Positions 1-6,140 of a DNA stretch of 7,524 nucleotides are shown here, one piece after another. Every line of letters begins with the position of its first letter. The first letter of the stretch is position 1. The notes below the pieces were generated by a model. The model worked only from the letters and a program-made list of their open reading frames with translations, did no database searches and was not told where the DNA came from. This DNA comes from Bacillota bacterium (GTDB lineage Bacteria; Bacillota; Clostridia; Oscillospirales; Acutalibacteraceae). Position numbers and translations under genes: made by a program. The DNA lies in NCBI GenBank assembly GCA_023460155.1, contig JAEWRF010000049.1:1-7524 (forward strand). Direction: 5' to 3'.

Positions 1-653
1 AGCCTGTCCAGCTCGCCGTTGACCTGAATCCTCAGCGCCTGAAAAGTCTTCCTTGCCGGATGCCCCGGCTTGCGCCGTACGGCTGCCGGAACGGACTCGC
101 GGACAATATCGGCAAGCTGAAACGTCGTTTCAATCGGCGCCTTTTCCCGCGCCTTTTCAATTCCCCGCGCAATGCTCTTCGCGCAGCTTTCTTCCCCATA
201 CCGGGAAAGAATCTCCGCAAGCTCCTGCCAGGGAAGTGTGTTGACCAGATCGCGGGCCGAGGTTCCCTCCCGGCTCATGCGCATATCAAGCGGCGCGTCG
301 TAATTATAGGAAAAACCGCGCTCGGGATTATCAAACTGAAACGAGGAAACCCCGATGTCGAGCAGGACGCCGTCCGCCGGAACCATTCCGGCCTTCTGGG
401 CAACCTCCTCCATTCGGGAGAAATTCGCGTGGACAACCTCCGCGCGGGGATACGGCTTCAGCCGTTCGGATGCGGCGCGGACCGCGTCGGGATCCTGATC
501 GAGGGCAAGCAGCCGGCCCGTTGTCAGGTGCTCGGCAATCGCCTTCGAATGGCCGCCTCCTCCGGCGGTTCCGTCAATATATAGCCCGTCCGGATGAATG
601 TCAAGGCTCCGGATCGTCTCTTCAAAAAGCACCGGCTTATGGTAAAATTCCAT
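1..653 (-). CDS. rsmH: RsmH, 16S rRNA (cytosine1402-N4)-methyltransferase, C-terminus cut by window edge
   Basis: This is a SAM-dependent methyltransferase (also called MraW) that N4-methylates C1402 in the decoding centre of 16S rRNA. I translated the minus strand from the ATG at 653 and found an open frame to the window edge, about 217 residues of the family's usual ~310. Seen in the sequence: HKPVLFEE near the N-terminus, the SAM-binding GTAGGGGHS at residues 28-36, LALDQDPDA at 49-57, LLDIGVSS at 97-104, PERGFSY at 110-116, PLDMRM at 121-126, and the family signature HPARKTFQALRIQVN close to the cut end. The start lies 9 nt after the mraZ stop. The SD-like AGGCGG (664-659) overlaps that stop, so translation is probably coupled to mraZ. 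In most Firmicutes this pair opens the mraZ-rsmH-ftsL-pbp division cluster, which would continue beyond position 1. Identity is very secure; only the 3' end is missing. Confidence 0.96.
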   Translation of the reverse strand, partial: MEFYHKPVLFEETIRSLDIHPDGLYIDGTAGGGGHSKAIAEHLTTGRLLALDQDPDAVRAASERLKPYPRAEVVHANFSRMEEVAQKAGMVPADGVLLDIGVSSFQFDNPERGFSYNYDAPLDMRMSREGTSARDLVNTLPWQELAEILSRYGEESCAKSIARGIEKAREKAPIETTFQLADIVRESVPAAVRRKPGHPARKTFQALRIQVNGELDR

Positions 654-662
654 ATCGGCCGC

Positions 663-1082
663 CTACAGTTCTAATTCGTCCATGGCCTGTGCAATGCTTT
701 CCTGCGTCAGAGTGGAATTAAAGGAGCTCCAGTGCTCCGTATTCCAAAGCTCCGCTCGGTTGGAGGCACCGATAAAGGTCACGTCTTTTTCGAGACCGGC
801 ATAATCCCGAAGGGGCTGGGGAATCAAAATTCTCCCCTGCCGGTCAGGTTCCGCCTCGACGGCTCCGGAAAAGAAAAACCTCTGCAGGCCGCGCGCCTTT
901 GAAATCGGCATGGCGCTTACTTTTTCCTGCAGCTTTGTCCAGCCATCGAGCGAAAGTACAAAAAGGCAGCCGTCAAGACCCTTCGTGATGTAAAAGCTGT
1001 CGCCCAGATCCTCCCGGAATTTGGCCGGCACAATCACGCGCCCTTTCGGGTCAATATTATGTTGGTACTCTCCGATCAACAT
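663..1082 (-). CDS. mraZ: MraZ, transcriptional regulator of the division/cell-wall cluster
   Basis: MraZ is a ring-forming DNA-binding protein with two AbrB/SpoVT-like domains that usually binds its own promoter. The product is 139 residues, normal for the family (about 140-150). Both repeats are visible: DPKGRVIVPAKFRE at about 11-24 and DRQGRILIPQPLRDYA at about 80-95, each with the typical D-x-x-G-R-x-x-(I/V)-P core. The ATG at 1082 is preceded by GAAGGA (1098-1093) with 10 nt spacing. rsmH follows after 9 nt. A promoter and four phased MraZ boxes lie directly upstream, consistent with autoregulation. In E. coli and Mycoplasma MraZ controls the dcw operon, as repressor in the former; which sign applies here cannot be read from sequence. 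Confidence 0.97.
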   Translation of the reverse strand: MLIGEYQHNIDPKGRVIVPAKFREDLGDSFYITKGLDGCLFVLSLDGWTKLQEKVSAMPISKARGLQRFFFSGAVEAEPDRQGRILIPQPLRDYAGLEKDVTFIGASNRAELWNTEHWSSFNSTLTQESIAQAMDELEL

Positions 1083-1114
1083 AATGAGTCATTCCTTCGG
1101 CAAGCAGGGGTCTT

Positions 1115-1155
1115 CCCACCACTTTATGCTACTTGCCTCCACCTTTCACCACTTT
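1115..1155 (-). promoter_or_regulatory. MraZ operator: four 10-bp-phased direct repeats
   Basis: Read on the minus strand, four consecutive decamers align: AAAGTGGTGA (1155-1146), AAGGTGGAGG (1145-1136), CAAGTAGCAT (1135-1126) and AAAGTGGTGG (1125-1116). The third is degenerate (GTAG for GTGG). The GTGG cores begin at 1152, 1142, (1132) and 1122, exactly one helical turn apart. Published MraZ boxes are direct GTGG/TGGG-type repeats at about 10-bp spacing upstream of mraZ, so this assignment rests on both motif and position. The array begins at the predicted transcription start, which fits repression by blocking the polymerase. Confidence 0.88.
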
Positions 1156-1163
1156 GTAGTTCG

Positions 1164-1192
1164 ATTATAGCCCATGTAAGCTGAAAATGCAA
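1164..1192 (-). promoter_or_regulatory. Promoter of mraZ-rsmH (SigA type)
   Basis: On the minus strand a -35 element TTGCAT (1192-1187) and a perfect -10 TATAAT (1169-1164) are separated by 17 nt. The predicted start is near 1157, immediately before the MraZ boxes, giving a 5' leader of about 75 nt. It lies downstream of the terminator of the preceding operon, so mraZ-rsmH looks like an independent transcription unit. Confidence 0.85.
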
Positions 1193-1273
1193 CTTATATT
1201 TTGCGTTTGTGACCGGCGGTTTATCCCTCCTCGGGTCTGATATTCCATATTTTGTAAGTTTAAAAAAGGCAAT

Positions 1274-1301
1274 AAAAAAACGCCACAATATCTTGCGGCG
1301 T
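1274..1301 (-). terminator. Intrinsic terminator after the uvrC-rsmD-coaD-coiled-coil operon
   Basis: On the minus strand ACGCCGCAA (1301-1293), the 4-nt loop GATA (1292-1289) and TTGTGGCGT (1288-1280) form a 9-bp stem with one G-U pair. A T-tract (minus strand, 1280-1274) follows immediately. It sits 20 nt after the stop codon of the coiled-coil gene. A run of T also follows the stem on the plus strand, so it could act in both directions, but no plus-strand gene needs it. Confidence 0.93.
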
Positions 1302-1321
1302 AATTTTTTTCGCTGTTTTAA

Positions 1322-1786
1322 TCAGGTAAGTCCGGAGCGCTGGGACGCCTTGATGTTCTGCCTTGTTTTCCGCAGCTCCGCGAGGAGCTGGGAAAGGTCG
1401 TCGTCGGTTCGCTTCATCAGGTCGTCGATATAGTCGTTGGAGGCCCTGCGCATTTCCCTCGCCTTGGTCTGGGACTGGGAAAGGAGTTCGTTTGCCTTCT
1501 GCTGCGCCTCCCTCACCACTTCGTCCTGCGCCACCATGGCTTTCGCGTGGTCCTGCGCGACGCGAACAACCGTCTCAGCCTCGCGTTTTGCTTCCTCCAG
1601 AATTTTCGTGCGGTCCGCCACAATCGCTTTGGCCTGCCGGATCTCCTGGGGAAGGCTTTCGCGCAGTTCGTCCAGAATCTGCTTCACTTCCTGGCAGTCC
1701 ATCACCCCGCGTCCGCGGCTCATGGGGAAATTCCATGCCTTTTCGGCCATATCGTACAATTCGTCGATCAGATCTTCCGCGCTCAT
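1322..1786 (-). CDS. Uncharacterised 154-residue coiled-coil protein encoded after coaD
   Basis: I do not assign a function. The product is almost entirely helical and charged, with a likely long coiled coil from about residue 31 to 145 rich in Ala, Glu, Gln, Lys and Arg. There is no signal peptide or membrane segment. The N-terminus MSAEDLIDELYDMAEKAW and the following short segment with SRGRG look like a separate small module. Such proteins are often annotated from weak similarity to ATP-synthase b or V-type H subunits or DivIVA-like proteins; I regard that as coiled-coil resemblance only. The start is the ATG at 1786, not an in-frame ATG at 1807: AGGAGG (1801-1796) sits 9 nt before 1786, and the ATGA overlap with the coaD stop indicates translational coupling. 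It is the last gene before a strong terminator. My recollection is that similar genes accompany coaD in many Clostridia, which would suggest a conserved role. Confidence 0.88.
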   Translation of the reverse strand: MSAEDLIDELYDMAEKAWNFPMSRGRGVMDCQEVKQILDELRESLPQEIRQAKAIVADRTKILEEAKREAETVVRVAQDHAKAMVAQDEVVREAQQKANELLSQSQTKAREMRRASNDYIDDLMKRTDDDLSQLLAELRKTRQNIKASQRSGLT

Positions 1787-2277
1787 TTCTGTACGCCTCC
1801 TGTACATAAGCGTTTTTCAATATCGTTCAGAATACAGGCCGGCACAAAGTGGGAAATATCCCCGCCGAAGCATGCCACCTGCTTGACCCCGCTGGAACTG
1901 AGAAACATGTTTTCCGCCGACGTGGTCAGAAAGACCGTCTCAAGTTCAGGGTTCAGCTTTTTGTTGAACAGTGCCATCTGAAACTCATACTCAAAGTCGG
2001 ACATGGCGCGCAGCCCCTTGACAATGGCCGTTGCGTGCCGGATTCTGGCATAATCCGCCAGAAGGCCGTCAAACCCGACGATCTCGACATTTTCCATTCC
2101 GGAAGTGCAGCGCTTCAGAAGTTCGATGCGCTCCTCCACGGTAAACGCCGTATGTTTTTCCGGGTTGACCAGCACCGCGATAATGGTGTGGTCAAAGACT
2201 CTCCTCGCCCGGTTGATGATGTCGATATGTCCCAGCGTCACGGGGTCGAAGCTCCCCGGACAAATTGCTATTTTCAC
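1783..2277 (-). CDS. coaD: CoaD, phosphopantetheine adenylyltransferase
   Basis: This cytoplasmic enzyme transfers AMP from ATP to 4'-phosphopantetheine to make dephospho-CoA, the penultimate step of CoA synthesis. The 164-residue product matches the family length (about 160). Motifs seen: GSFDPVTLGHIDII at 8-21, containing the nucleotidyltransferase TxGH (T14, G16, H17); the substrate loop VKGLRAMSDFEYE at 86-98; and SSSGVKQVA at 127-135, the counterpart of the family's ISSTxVRE. The start codon is GTG (2277-2275). AAGGG (2291-2287) lies 9 nt upstream and overlaps the rsmD stop. The gene follows rsmD after 12 nt, the common bacterial rsmD-coaD pairing, and its TGA overlaps the next gene's ATG. 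Confidence 0.98.
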   Translation of the reverse strand: MKIAICPGSFDPVTLGHIDIINRARRVFDHTIIAVLVNPEKHTAFTVEERIELLKRCTSGMENVEIVGFDGLLADYARIRHATAIVKGLRAMSDFEYEFQMALFNKKLNPELETVFLTTSAENMFLSSSGVKQVACFGGDISHFVPACILNDIEKRLCTGGVQK

Positions 2278-2289
2278 AGCTTCACGCCC

Positions 2290-2829
2290 TTATTTCCCAT
2301 GCTGATAAACAGTCAGGATGATTTTTCCGTAGCGATAGGAGCGGATTTTCCGGAATTCTCCGGCTTCCTCCGGCATTTCCTCGTCGGACGGATTTTCGCA
2401 GATGATTGTCCCACCCGGATTCATCTTCGCGGCCGTCAGCGGCAACGCCTTCTGCAGGAGCCCTTTTCGGTAGGGGGGGTCCAGAAAAGCAAGGTCAAAG
2501 GTTCCGTCGTTCCGCGAAAGGTAAGAGGCAAAATCCGTGTGCTTGATCCGGGCATCCGCGCCAAGGCCGGTGCTTTCCAGATTCTTTGTCACAAGATCAA
2601 TGGAATCTGCGCTGGCGTCCACAAAGACCGCTTCCCGCGCCCCGCGGCTCAGCGCCTCGATGCCGAGCTGGCCGGAACCGGCAAAAAGATCCAGAATGCG
2701 CCTGCCCTCAATCTGAAACTGAACGATGCTGAACAGGGCTTCCTTGACCCGTTCCGGTGTAGGGCGGACATCTTCACCCTCGCTCGTGATAAGTTTTCTT
2801 CCGCGCGCCGAACCGGTGATCACCCTCAT
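2290..2829 (-). CDS. rsmD: RsmD, 16S rRNA (guanine966-N2)-methyltransferase
   Basis: This is a SAM-dependent methyltransferase that modifies G966 (E. coli numbering) of 16S rRNA in the 30S subunit. The product is 179 residues, typical for the family. Visible signatures are MRVITGSARGRKL at the N-terminus, VRPTPERVKEALFSI at 21-35, the SAM-binding DLFAGSGQLGIEALSRGA at 47-64, and the catalytic N-6/N-2 MTase motif DPPY at 117-120. The ATG at 2829 is preceded by AAGGTGG at 7 nt spacing. It follows uvrC after 56 nt with no terminator, so cotranscription is likely. The C-terminal YRYGKIILTVYQ segment is also typical. Confidence 0.97.
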   Translation of the reverse strand: MRVITGSARGRKLITSEGEDVRPTPERVKEALFSIVQFQIEGRRILDLFAGSGQLGIEALSRGAREAVFVDASADSIDLVTKNLESTGLGADARIKHTDFASYLSRNDGTFDLAFLDPPYRKGLLQKALPLTAAKMNPGGTIICENPSDEEMPEEAGEFRKIRSYRYGKIILTVYQHGK

Positions 2830-2885
2830 ACGTTTCCCACCTTGTCTGAACAGGGAGGCGCCTTATGCGGTCGGCATCCATGCTC

Positions 2886-4802
2886 TTAAGATTTATGGTT
2901 TATTATCCCATGAACTCCGCCATCTGTCAATGTCGGAATCTCCTCCGTAGTTTGTCCCTCGGCCGGGTGAAAATACTCATAGACCTTCCGTGCCGCGGGC
3001 TCCGTCATGGCCGGCGCCCCGGCGAGCTCCTCCAAAGCAGCCTCCCGGATCGCCGTCACCGTTTTGAAATGACGCAGAAGCGCCTTCGCGCGCGTGGGGC
3101 CGACCCCTCCGATGGAAGTCAGTGTGGAGGAAATAACATTCTTTTTTCTGCTCTGGCGGTGATAGCCGATTGCAAACCGGTGCACCTCCTCCTGAATGGA
3201 GGAGACCAGCGTAAACGCGCTCCGGCTGGAGCTGATGGAAATTTCGCCGCCGTTCTCTGCAATCGCGCGTGTCCGGTGTTTATCATCCTTAACCATGCCG
3301 AACAGCGGAACGGAAATTCCCATGGACTGAAGAACCGGAAGCACCGCCCCCACGTGGCCGCGCCCGCCGTCCAGCAGAATGAGATCGGGCAGACGCCCGA
3401 AGCCCTCGCCCTCCTCCTTCAGCCGGAAATATTCCTCAAAGCGGCGGGAGATCACCTCGCGCATGGAACCGTAGTCATCCTGCCCCTCCACGGTTTTGAT
3501 TTTAAACTTCCGGTAGGCCGATTTAAGCGGCCTACCGTTTTCAAACACCACCATGCCCGCGACGTTGTCCCCTCCGGCGAGATTGGAAATATCGTAAGAT
3601 TCGATATACGCCGGGGGCTCAGCGAGGCCGAGCAGCCGAGCGAGCTCATCCAGCGCGGAGGCTTCCCTCCCGGTGCGGCCGGTCGCCTGCGCAAGCTGTT
3701 CGGCAGAATTGCTCAGGCACATTTTGACAAGCTGAGCCTGTTCCCCCTTCTGGGGAACCGTGACCCGGACCTTCCGCCCGGCTTTTTCCGAAAGCCAATT
3801 TCCCAGAAGCTCCGTTTCTTCCGCGGGGCCATCCAGAGAAATGCGCGGAGGGATCCGGTCCCGCATCGAGTAATAGCGCTCGATAAATTCGCTGCGCGCC
3901 GCCTTCGGATTACCTGTTTCCCCCATGAGGAAGGTTTCGCGGTCGCACAGACGCCCGTTCTGGAACCGGAACACCTCAAAGCAGCTTTTGGAAACCCCCT
4001 GCGTAAACGCGATAACATCCTGCTCCGGCACACGGGAGGCGACTACCTTCTGCCGGTCCTCCCCCATCTTCCGGATCGCCGCGATGCGGTCCCGAATGTG
4101 CGCGGCATGCTCAAACTCCAGTTTTTCCGAGGCCTCGTCCATCTTCTGTGTCAGCTTTCGGATACTGTCCGCGCTGCCACCGCGCAGAAAATCGAGCGCT
4201 TCCGCAACCGCCTCCTGATACTCTTTTTCGCTGATTTTGCCGAGGCAGGGTGCGCAGCACAACTTAATGTAATAGTTCAGGCAGGGACGCCCCCTGCCGA
4301 TCTCCTGCGGGAACCGACGGGTACAGGTGGGCAGGCGAAAAATTTTCAGCGCCTCGTCCACGGACTCCTTCACCGTCCAGGAGCTGACAAACGGGCCGAT
4401 GTACTCCGCACCGTCGTCGGCAAGCTGCAGCGCCAGGGAAATGCGGGGCCAGGGCTCCTTCGTCACGCGAATGTAGCGGTAACCCTTGTCATCCTTGAGC
4501 AGAATGTTGTATTTCGGGCTATACTGCTTGATGAGGCTGCATTCCAGCACCAAAGCCTCGAACTCGCTGTCCGTCAGGATGTACTCGAAGGTCTCCACGT
4601 TCGCGACCATCTGCCGCACCTTCCGGTCGTGATTCCGCTCGGAGCCGAAATACTGGCTGACGCGGTTCTTCAGGGCCTTCGCCTTTCCTACATAGATGAT
4701 CTTCCCGGTTTTATCGTGCATCAAATAAACCCCGGGGTGCAGCGGGAGCCGCATTGCCTTCGCCCGAAGCTCTTTTTTATGTTTTTCCTGTTCGGTCAGC
4801 AT
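2886..4802 (-). CDS. uvrC: UvrC, excinuclease ABC subunit C
   Basis: UvrC makes both incisions during nucleotide excision repair after UvrA/UvrB damage recognition. From the ATG at 4802 the protein has 638 residues, in the family range. Domains in order: a GIY-YIG nuclease at about 20-100 (GVYLMHD 24-30, IIYVGKA 35-41, and the acidic stretch around E80/E82); a cysteine set C160, C174, C182/C183, C186 resembling the Fe-S ligands of E. coli UvrC; a UVR/UvrB-binding helix pair at about 211-246; an RNase H-like 5' nuclease with probable D404-D478-H541 catalytic residues (ESYDISN, LILLDGG, EEVHRF); and helix-hairpin-helix repeats at about 560-610. An in-frame ATG at 4862 is rejected because the extra 20 codons lie in the HPr terminator. 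The SD-like AAGGGGGG (4815-4808) has a short 5-nt spacing. rsmD follows. Confidence 0.97.
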   Translation of the reverse strand: MLTEQEKHKKELRAKAMRLPLHPGVYLMHDKTGKIIYVGKAKALKNRVSQYFGSERNHDRKVRQMVANVETFEYILTDSEFEALVLECSLIKQYSPKYNILLKDDKGYRYIRVTKEPWPRISLALQLADDGAEYIGPFVSSWTVKESVDEALKIFRLPTCTRRFPQEIGRGRPCLNYYIKLCCAPCLGKISEKEYQEAVAEALDFLRGGSADSIRKLTQKMDEASEKLEFEHAAHIRDRIAAIRKMGEDRQKVVASRVPEQDVIAFTQGVSKSCFEVFRFQNGRLCDRETFLMGETGNPKAARSEFIERYYSMRDRIPPRISLDGPAEETELLGNWLSEKAGRKVRVTVPQKGEQAQLVKMCLSNSAEQLAQATGRTGREASALDELARLLGLAEPPAYIESYDISNLAGGDNVAGMVVFENGRPLKSAYRKFKIKTVEGQDDYGSMREVISRRFEEYFRLKEEGEGFGRLPDLILLDGGRGHVGAVLPVLQSMGISVPLFGMVKDDKHRTRAIAENGGEISISSSRSAFTLVSSIQEEVHRFAIGYHRQSRKKNVISSTLTSIGGVGPTRAKALLRHFKTVTAIREAALEELAGAPAMTEPAARKVYEYFHPAEGQTTEEIPTLTDGGVHGIINHKS

Positions 4803-4844
4803 ATGCGCCCCCCTTTTTCTTTCATCAAGCCTTCCGGAAAGCAC

Positions 4845-4871
4845 AAAAAAAGCACCGCACACAGGCGGTGC
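4845..4871 (-). terminator. Intrinsic terminator after the HPr gene
   Basis: On the minus strand GCACCGC (4871-4865), a 6-nt loop (4864-4859) and GCGGTGC (4858-4852) form a 7-bp GC-rich stem, followed directly by a T-tract (4851-4845). It begins 14 nt after the HPr stop codon and ends about 40 nt before the uvrC start, so it separates the two genes unless there is read-through. Confidence 0.92.
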
Positions 4872-4885
4872 CTTTCATCGCTGCA

Positions 4886-5149
4886 TTACTCTGCAAAGCC
4901 GGACTGCACCAGTTTTACGAGACCGTCCACGGCCTCTTCCTCATCCGAGCCGTCCGCGATGATCTTAATGGTCGTGCCGCCCACGATTCCGAGCGAAAGT
5001 ACGCCGAGAAGGCTTTTTGCGTTCACACGGCGCTCTTCTTTCTCGACCCAGATCGACGATTTGAACTCATTTGCTTTCTGAATAAAAAAAGTCGCCGGAC
5101 GGGCATGCAGACCCACCTGGTTCTGAACCAATACATCCTTGACGCACAT
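4886..5149 (-). CDS. ptsH: HPr-family phosphocarrier protein (ptsH-like)
   Basis: HPr carries phosphate from enzyme I to sugar-specific EII proteins of the PTS. In Firmicutes it is also phosphorylated on Ser46 by HPr kinase to act with CcpA in catabolite repression. The product from the ATG at 5149 is 87 residues, the normal HPr length. GLHARPA places the catalytic histidine exactly at position 15 (H15, with R17 and P18), and NAKSLLGVLSLGI places the regulatory serine exactly at 46. This exact numbering decides the start against a longer frame beginning at 5197. GGGAG (5164-5160) lies 10 nt upstream. It appears monocistronic, with its own promoter and terminator. Because both phospho-sites are present it is unlike Crh, which lacks His15. 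Whether this organism has a full PTS, or uses this HPr only for regulation, cannot be seen here. Confidence 0.93.
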   Translation of the reverse strand: MCVKDVLVQNQVGLHARPATFFIQKANEFKSSIWVEKEERRVNAKSLLGVLSLGIVGGTTIKIIADGSDEEEAVDGLVKLVQSGFAE

Positions 5150-5170
5150 TCTAAATCCACTCCCATACAA

Positions 5171-5214
5171 AATCAATTCCAAAAAAAGAATTGCCATTCC
5201 GCACGAATCAATTC
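5171..5214 (-). repeat. GAATTGATT direct repeat with intervening CAATTC in the HPr leader
   Basis: On the minus strand the 9-mer GAATTGATT occurs at 5214-5206 and again at 5179-5171. Between them CAATTC (5193-5188) is complementary to GAATTG of either copy. The RNA could therefore form one of two 6-bp hairpins, with a 15-nt loop using the first copy or an 8-nt U-rich loop using the second. The element spans the start of the predicted transcript to just above the SD. The sequence arrangement is certain; any regulatory role is inference, and 6-bp A/U-rich stems are weak. Confidence 0.4.
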
Positions 5215-5221
5215 ACCTGTT

Positions 5222-5249
5222 ATTATATCACTTTTGGTCAAGCCGTCAA
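5222..5249 (-). promoter_or_regulatory. Promoter of the HPr gene (SigA type)
   Basis: On the minus strand TTGACG (5249-5244) and a perfect TATAAT (5227-5222) are separated by 16 nt. The predicted start is near 5215, giving a leader of about 66 nt before the ATG at 5149. No better promoter is visible in the intergenic region. Confidence 0.8.
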
Positions 5250-5291
5250 CAATCTGCCAAAACTTTGGAAGGCTGACCGAAGACAAGGTTT

Positions 5292-5317
5292 TATTGCACA
5301 ACCCTGATTGTGCAATA
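5292..5317. repeat. Perfect 10-bp inverted repeat between trmD and the HPr gene
   Basis: TATTGCACAA (5292-5301) and TTGTGCAATA (5308-5317) are exact reverse complements around the 6-nt spacer CCCTGA. It lies about 70 nt after the trmD stop and about 43 nt upstream of the HPr -35 box. No U-tract follows the stem on either strand, so it is a poor intrinsic terminator. It could be a protein-binding operator (an N6 spacer suits a dimeric regulator), a 3'-end hairpin of the trmD mRNA, or both. The regulator is unknown. Confidence 0.6.
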
Positions 5318-5387
5318 TGCCATATTTGTTGAAAATTTTTGTTTTCTCTGCCCTATACGATATTCATAAAACAGTTTATACCGATCC

Positions 5388-6140
5388 TCATCGATGTGTT
5401 CCGTACGGTACGAATTTTCCGTTTTCGCACAAGAAGCGCCTTTCCGCGTCTGTCAACTCGGCGTTCTCCAAAAGCTCCGGCCGCTTCCGCGCCGTGCGGA
5501 GCAGAGACTGCTCCCGCCGCCAGGAACGCACCTTCTCATGGTTTCCGCCCAGCAGCACCTCCGGCACCTGTCTGCCGTGCCAGAGCGCCGGCCGGGTGTA
5601 CTGGGGATACTCCAGCAGAGAGTGAAAATGGCTTTCCTCCTGAAAACATTCCTCGTCGGACAGAACACCCGGAATCATGCGGCAGACGGAGTCCGCAAGG
5701 ATCAGCGCCGGAAGCTCGCCGCCGGTCACCACGTAATCCCCAACTGAAATTTCTTCATCCACATATTCTTCCAGAACGCGCTCGTCCACACCCTCGTAGT
5801 GCCCGCACAGAATCGCCAGCCCGTCGTATTGGGAAAGCTCCACAACACGGCGCTGGGTCAGCGTTTTGCCCTGCGGCGACATGTAAATGGTGTGCGGCTT
5901 TTCTCCGAGGTGCGCGGTCAGATCGTCCATGCAGAGCGCGATCGGCTCCGCCATGAGGAGCATGCCCATCCCGCCGCCGAACGGGGAGTCGTCCACACGG
6001 CTGTGTTTATCCAGCGCGTAGCGGCGGATCTGGTGGCAGCAGACCTGCACCGCGCCCTTTCGCCGGGCGCGCCCGACGATGCTCTCGGCCATTACGGTCT
6101 CGCACATCTCCGGGAAAAGAGTGAGCAAATCAATCCGCAT
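5388..6140 (-). CDS. trmD: TrmD, tRNA (guanine37-N1)-methyltransferase
   Basis: TrmD is an essential SPOUT-class (trefoil knot) homodimeric enzyme that methylates G37 next to the anticodon and prevents +1 frameshifting. The 250-residue product is the usual length. Signatures: MRIDLLTLFPEM at the N-terminus, DDSPFGGGMGM at 50-60, LCGHYEGVDERV at 111-122, and the knot sequence EEISVGDYVVTGGELP at 129-144, then IPGVL (156-160), YPQYTRP and the C-terminal RREQSLLRTARKRPELL. R154 is in the position of the conserved E. coli Arg154. The segment matching catalytic Asp169 reads QEESHF here, with Glu rather than Asp. The ATG at 6140 overlaps the end of rimM by 11 nt, so translation is probably coupled. 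The usual downstream neighbour rplS is absent from this locus. Confidence 0.97.
   Translation of the reverse strand: MRIDLLTLFPEMCETVMAESIVGRARRKGAVQVCCHQIRRYALDKHSRVDDSPFGGGMGMLLMAEPIALCMDDLTAHLGEKPHTIYMSPQGKTLTQRRVVELSQYDGLAILCGHYEGVDERVLEEYVDEEISVGDYVVTGGELPALILADSVCRMIPGVLSDEECFQEESHFHSLLEYPQYTRPALWHGRQVPEVLLGGNHEKVRSWRREQSLLRTARKRPELLENAELTDAERRFLCENGKFVPYGTHR

Noticed and set aside
60..584. 174-codon open frame on the plus strand at the left edge
   Set aside because: The minus strand here encodes RsmH with all its signature motifs.
1165..1248. 27-codon minus-strand open frame upstream of mraZ
   Set aside because: It has no SD, begins before the mraZ promoter and ends inside its -10 box, so it would not be on the mraZ transcript.
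1849..2889. 346-codon open frame on the plus strand
   Set aside because: It is antisense to coaD and rsmD, has no ribosome binding site or recognisable motif, and both opposing genes are secure.
4803..4862. Upstream in-frame ATG extending UvrC by 20 residues
   Set aside because: The extension is encoded by the HPr terminator and its T-tract, has no SD and does not resemble UvrC N-termini.
2865..5081. 738-codon open frame on the plus strand
   Set aside because: It is antisense to uvrC and the HPr gene, whose family motifs are unambiguous. It is rich in Arg, Pro, His and Leu with no recognisable domain, and is the expected by-product of GC-rich codon use.
5150..5197. Upstream in-frame ATG extending HPr by 16 residues
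   Set aside because: The shorter form puts the active-site His at 15 and the regulatory Ser at 46 exactly, and has its own SD; the extension is a non-conserved hydrophobic stretch.
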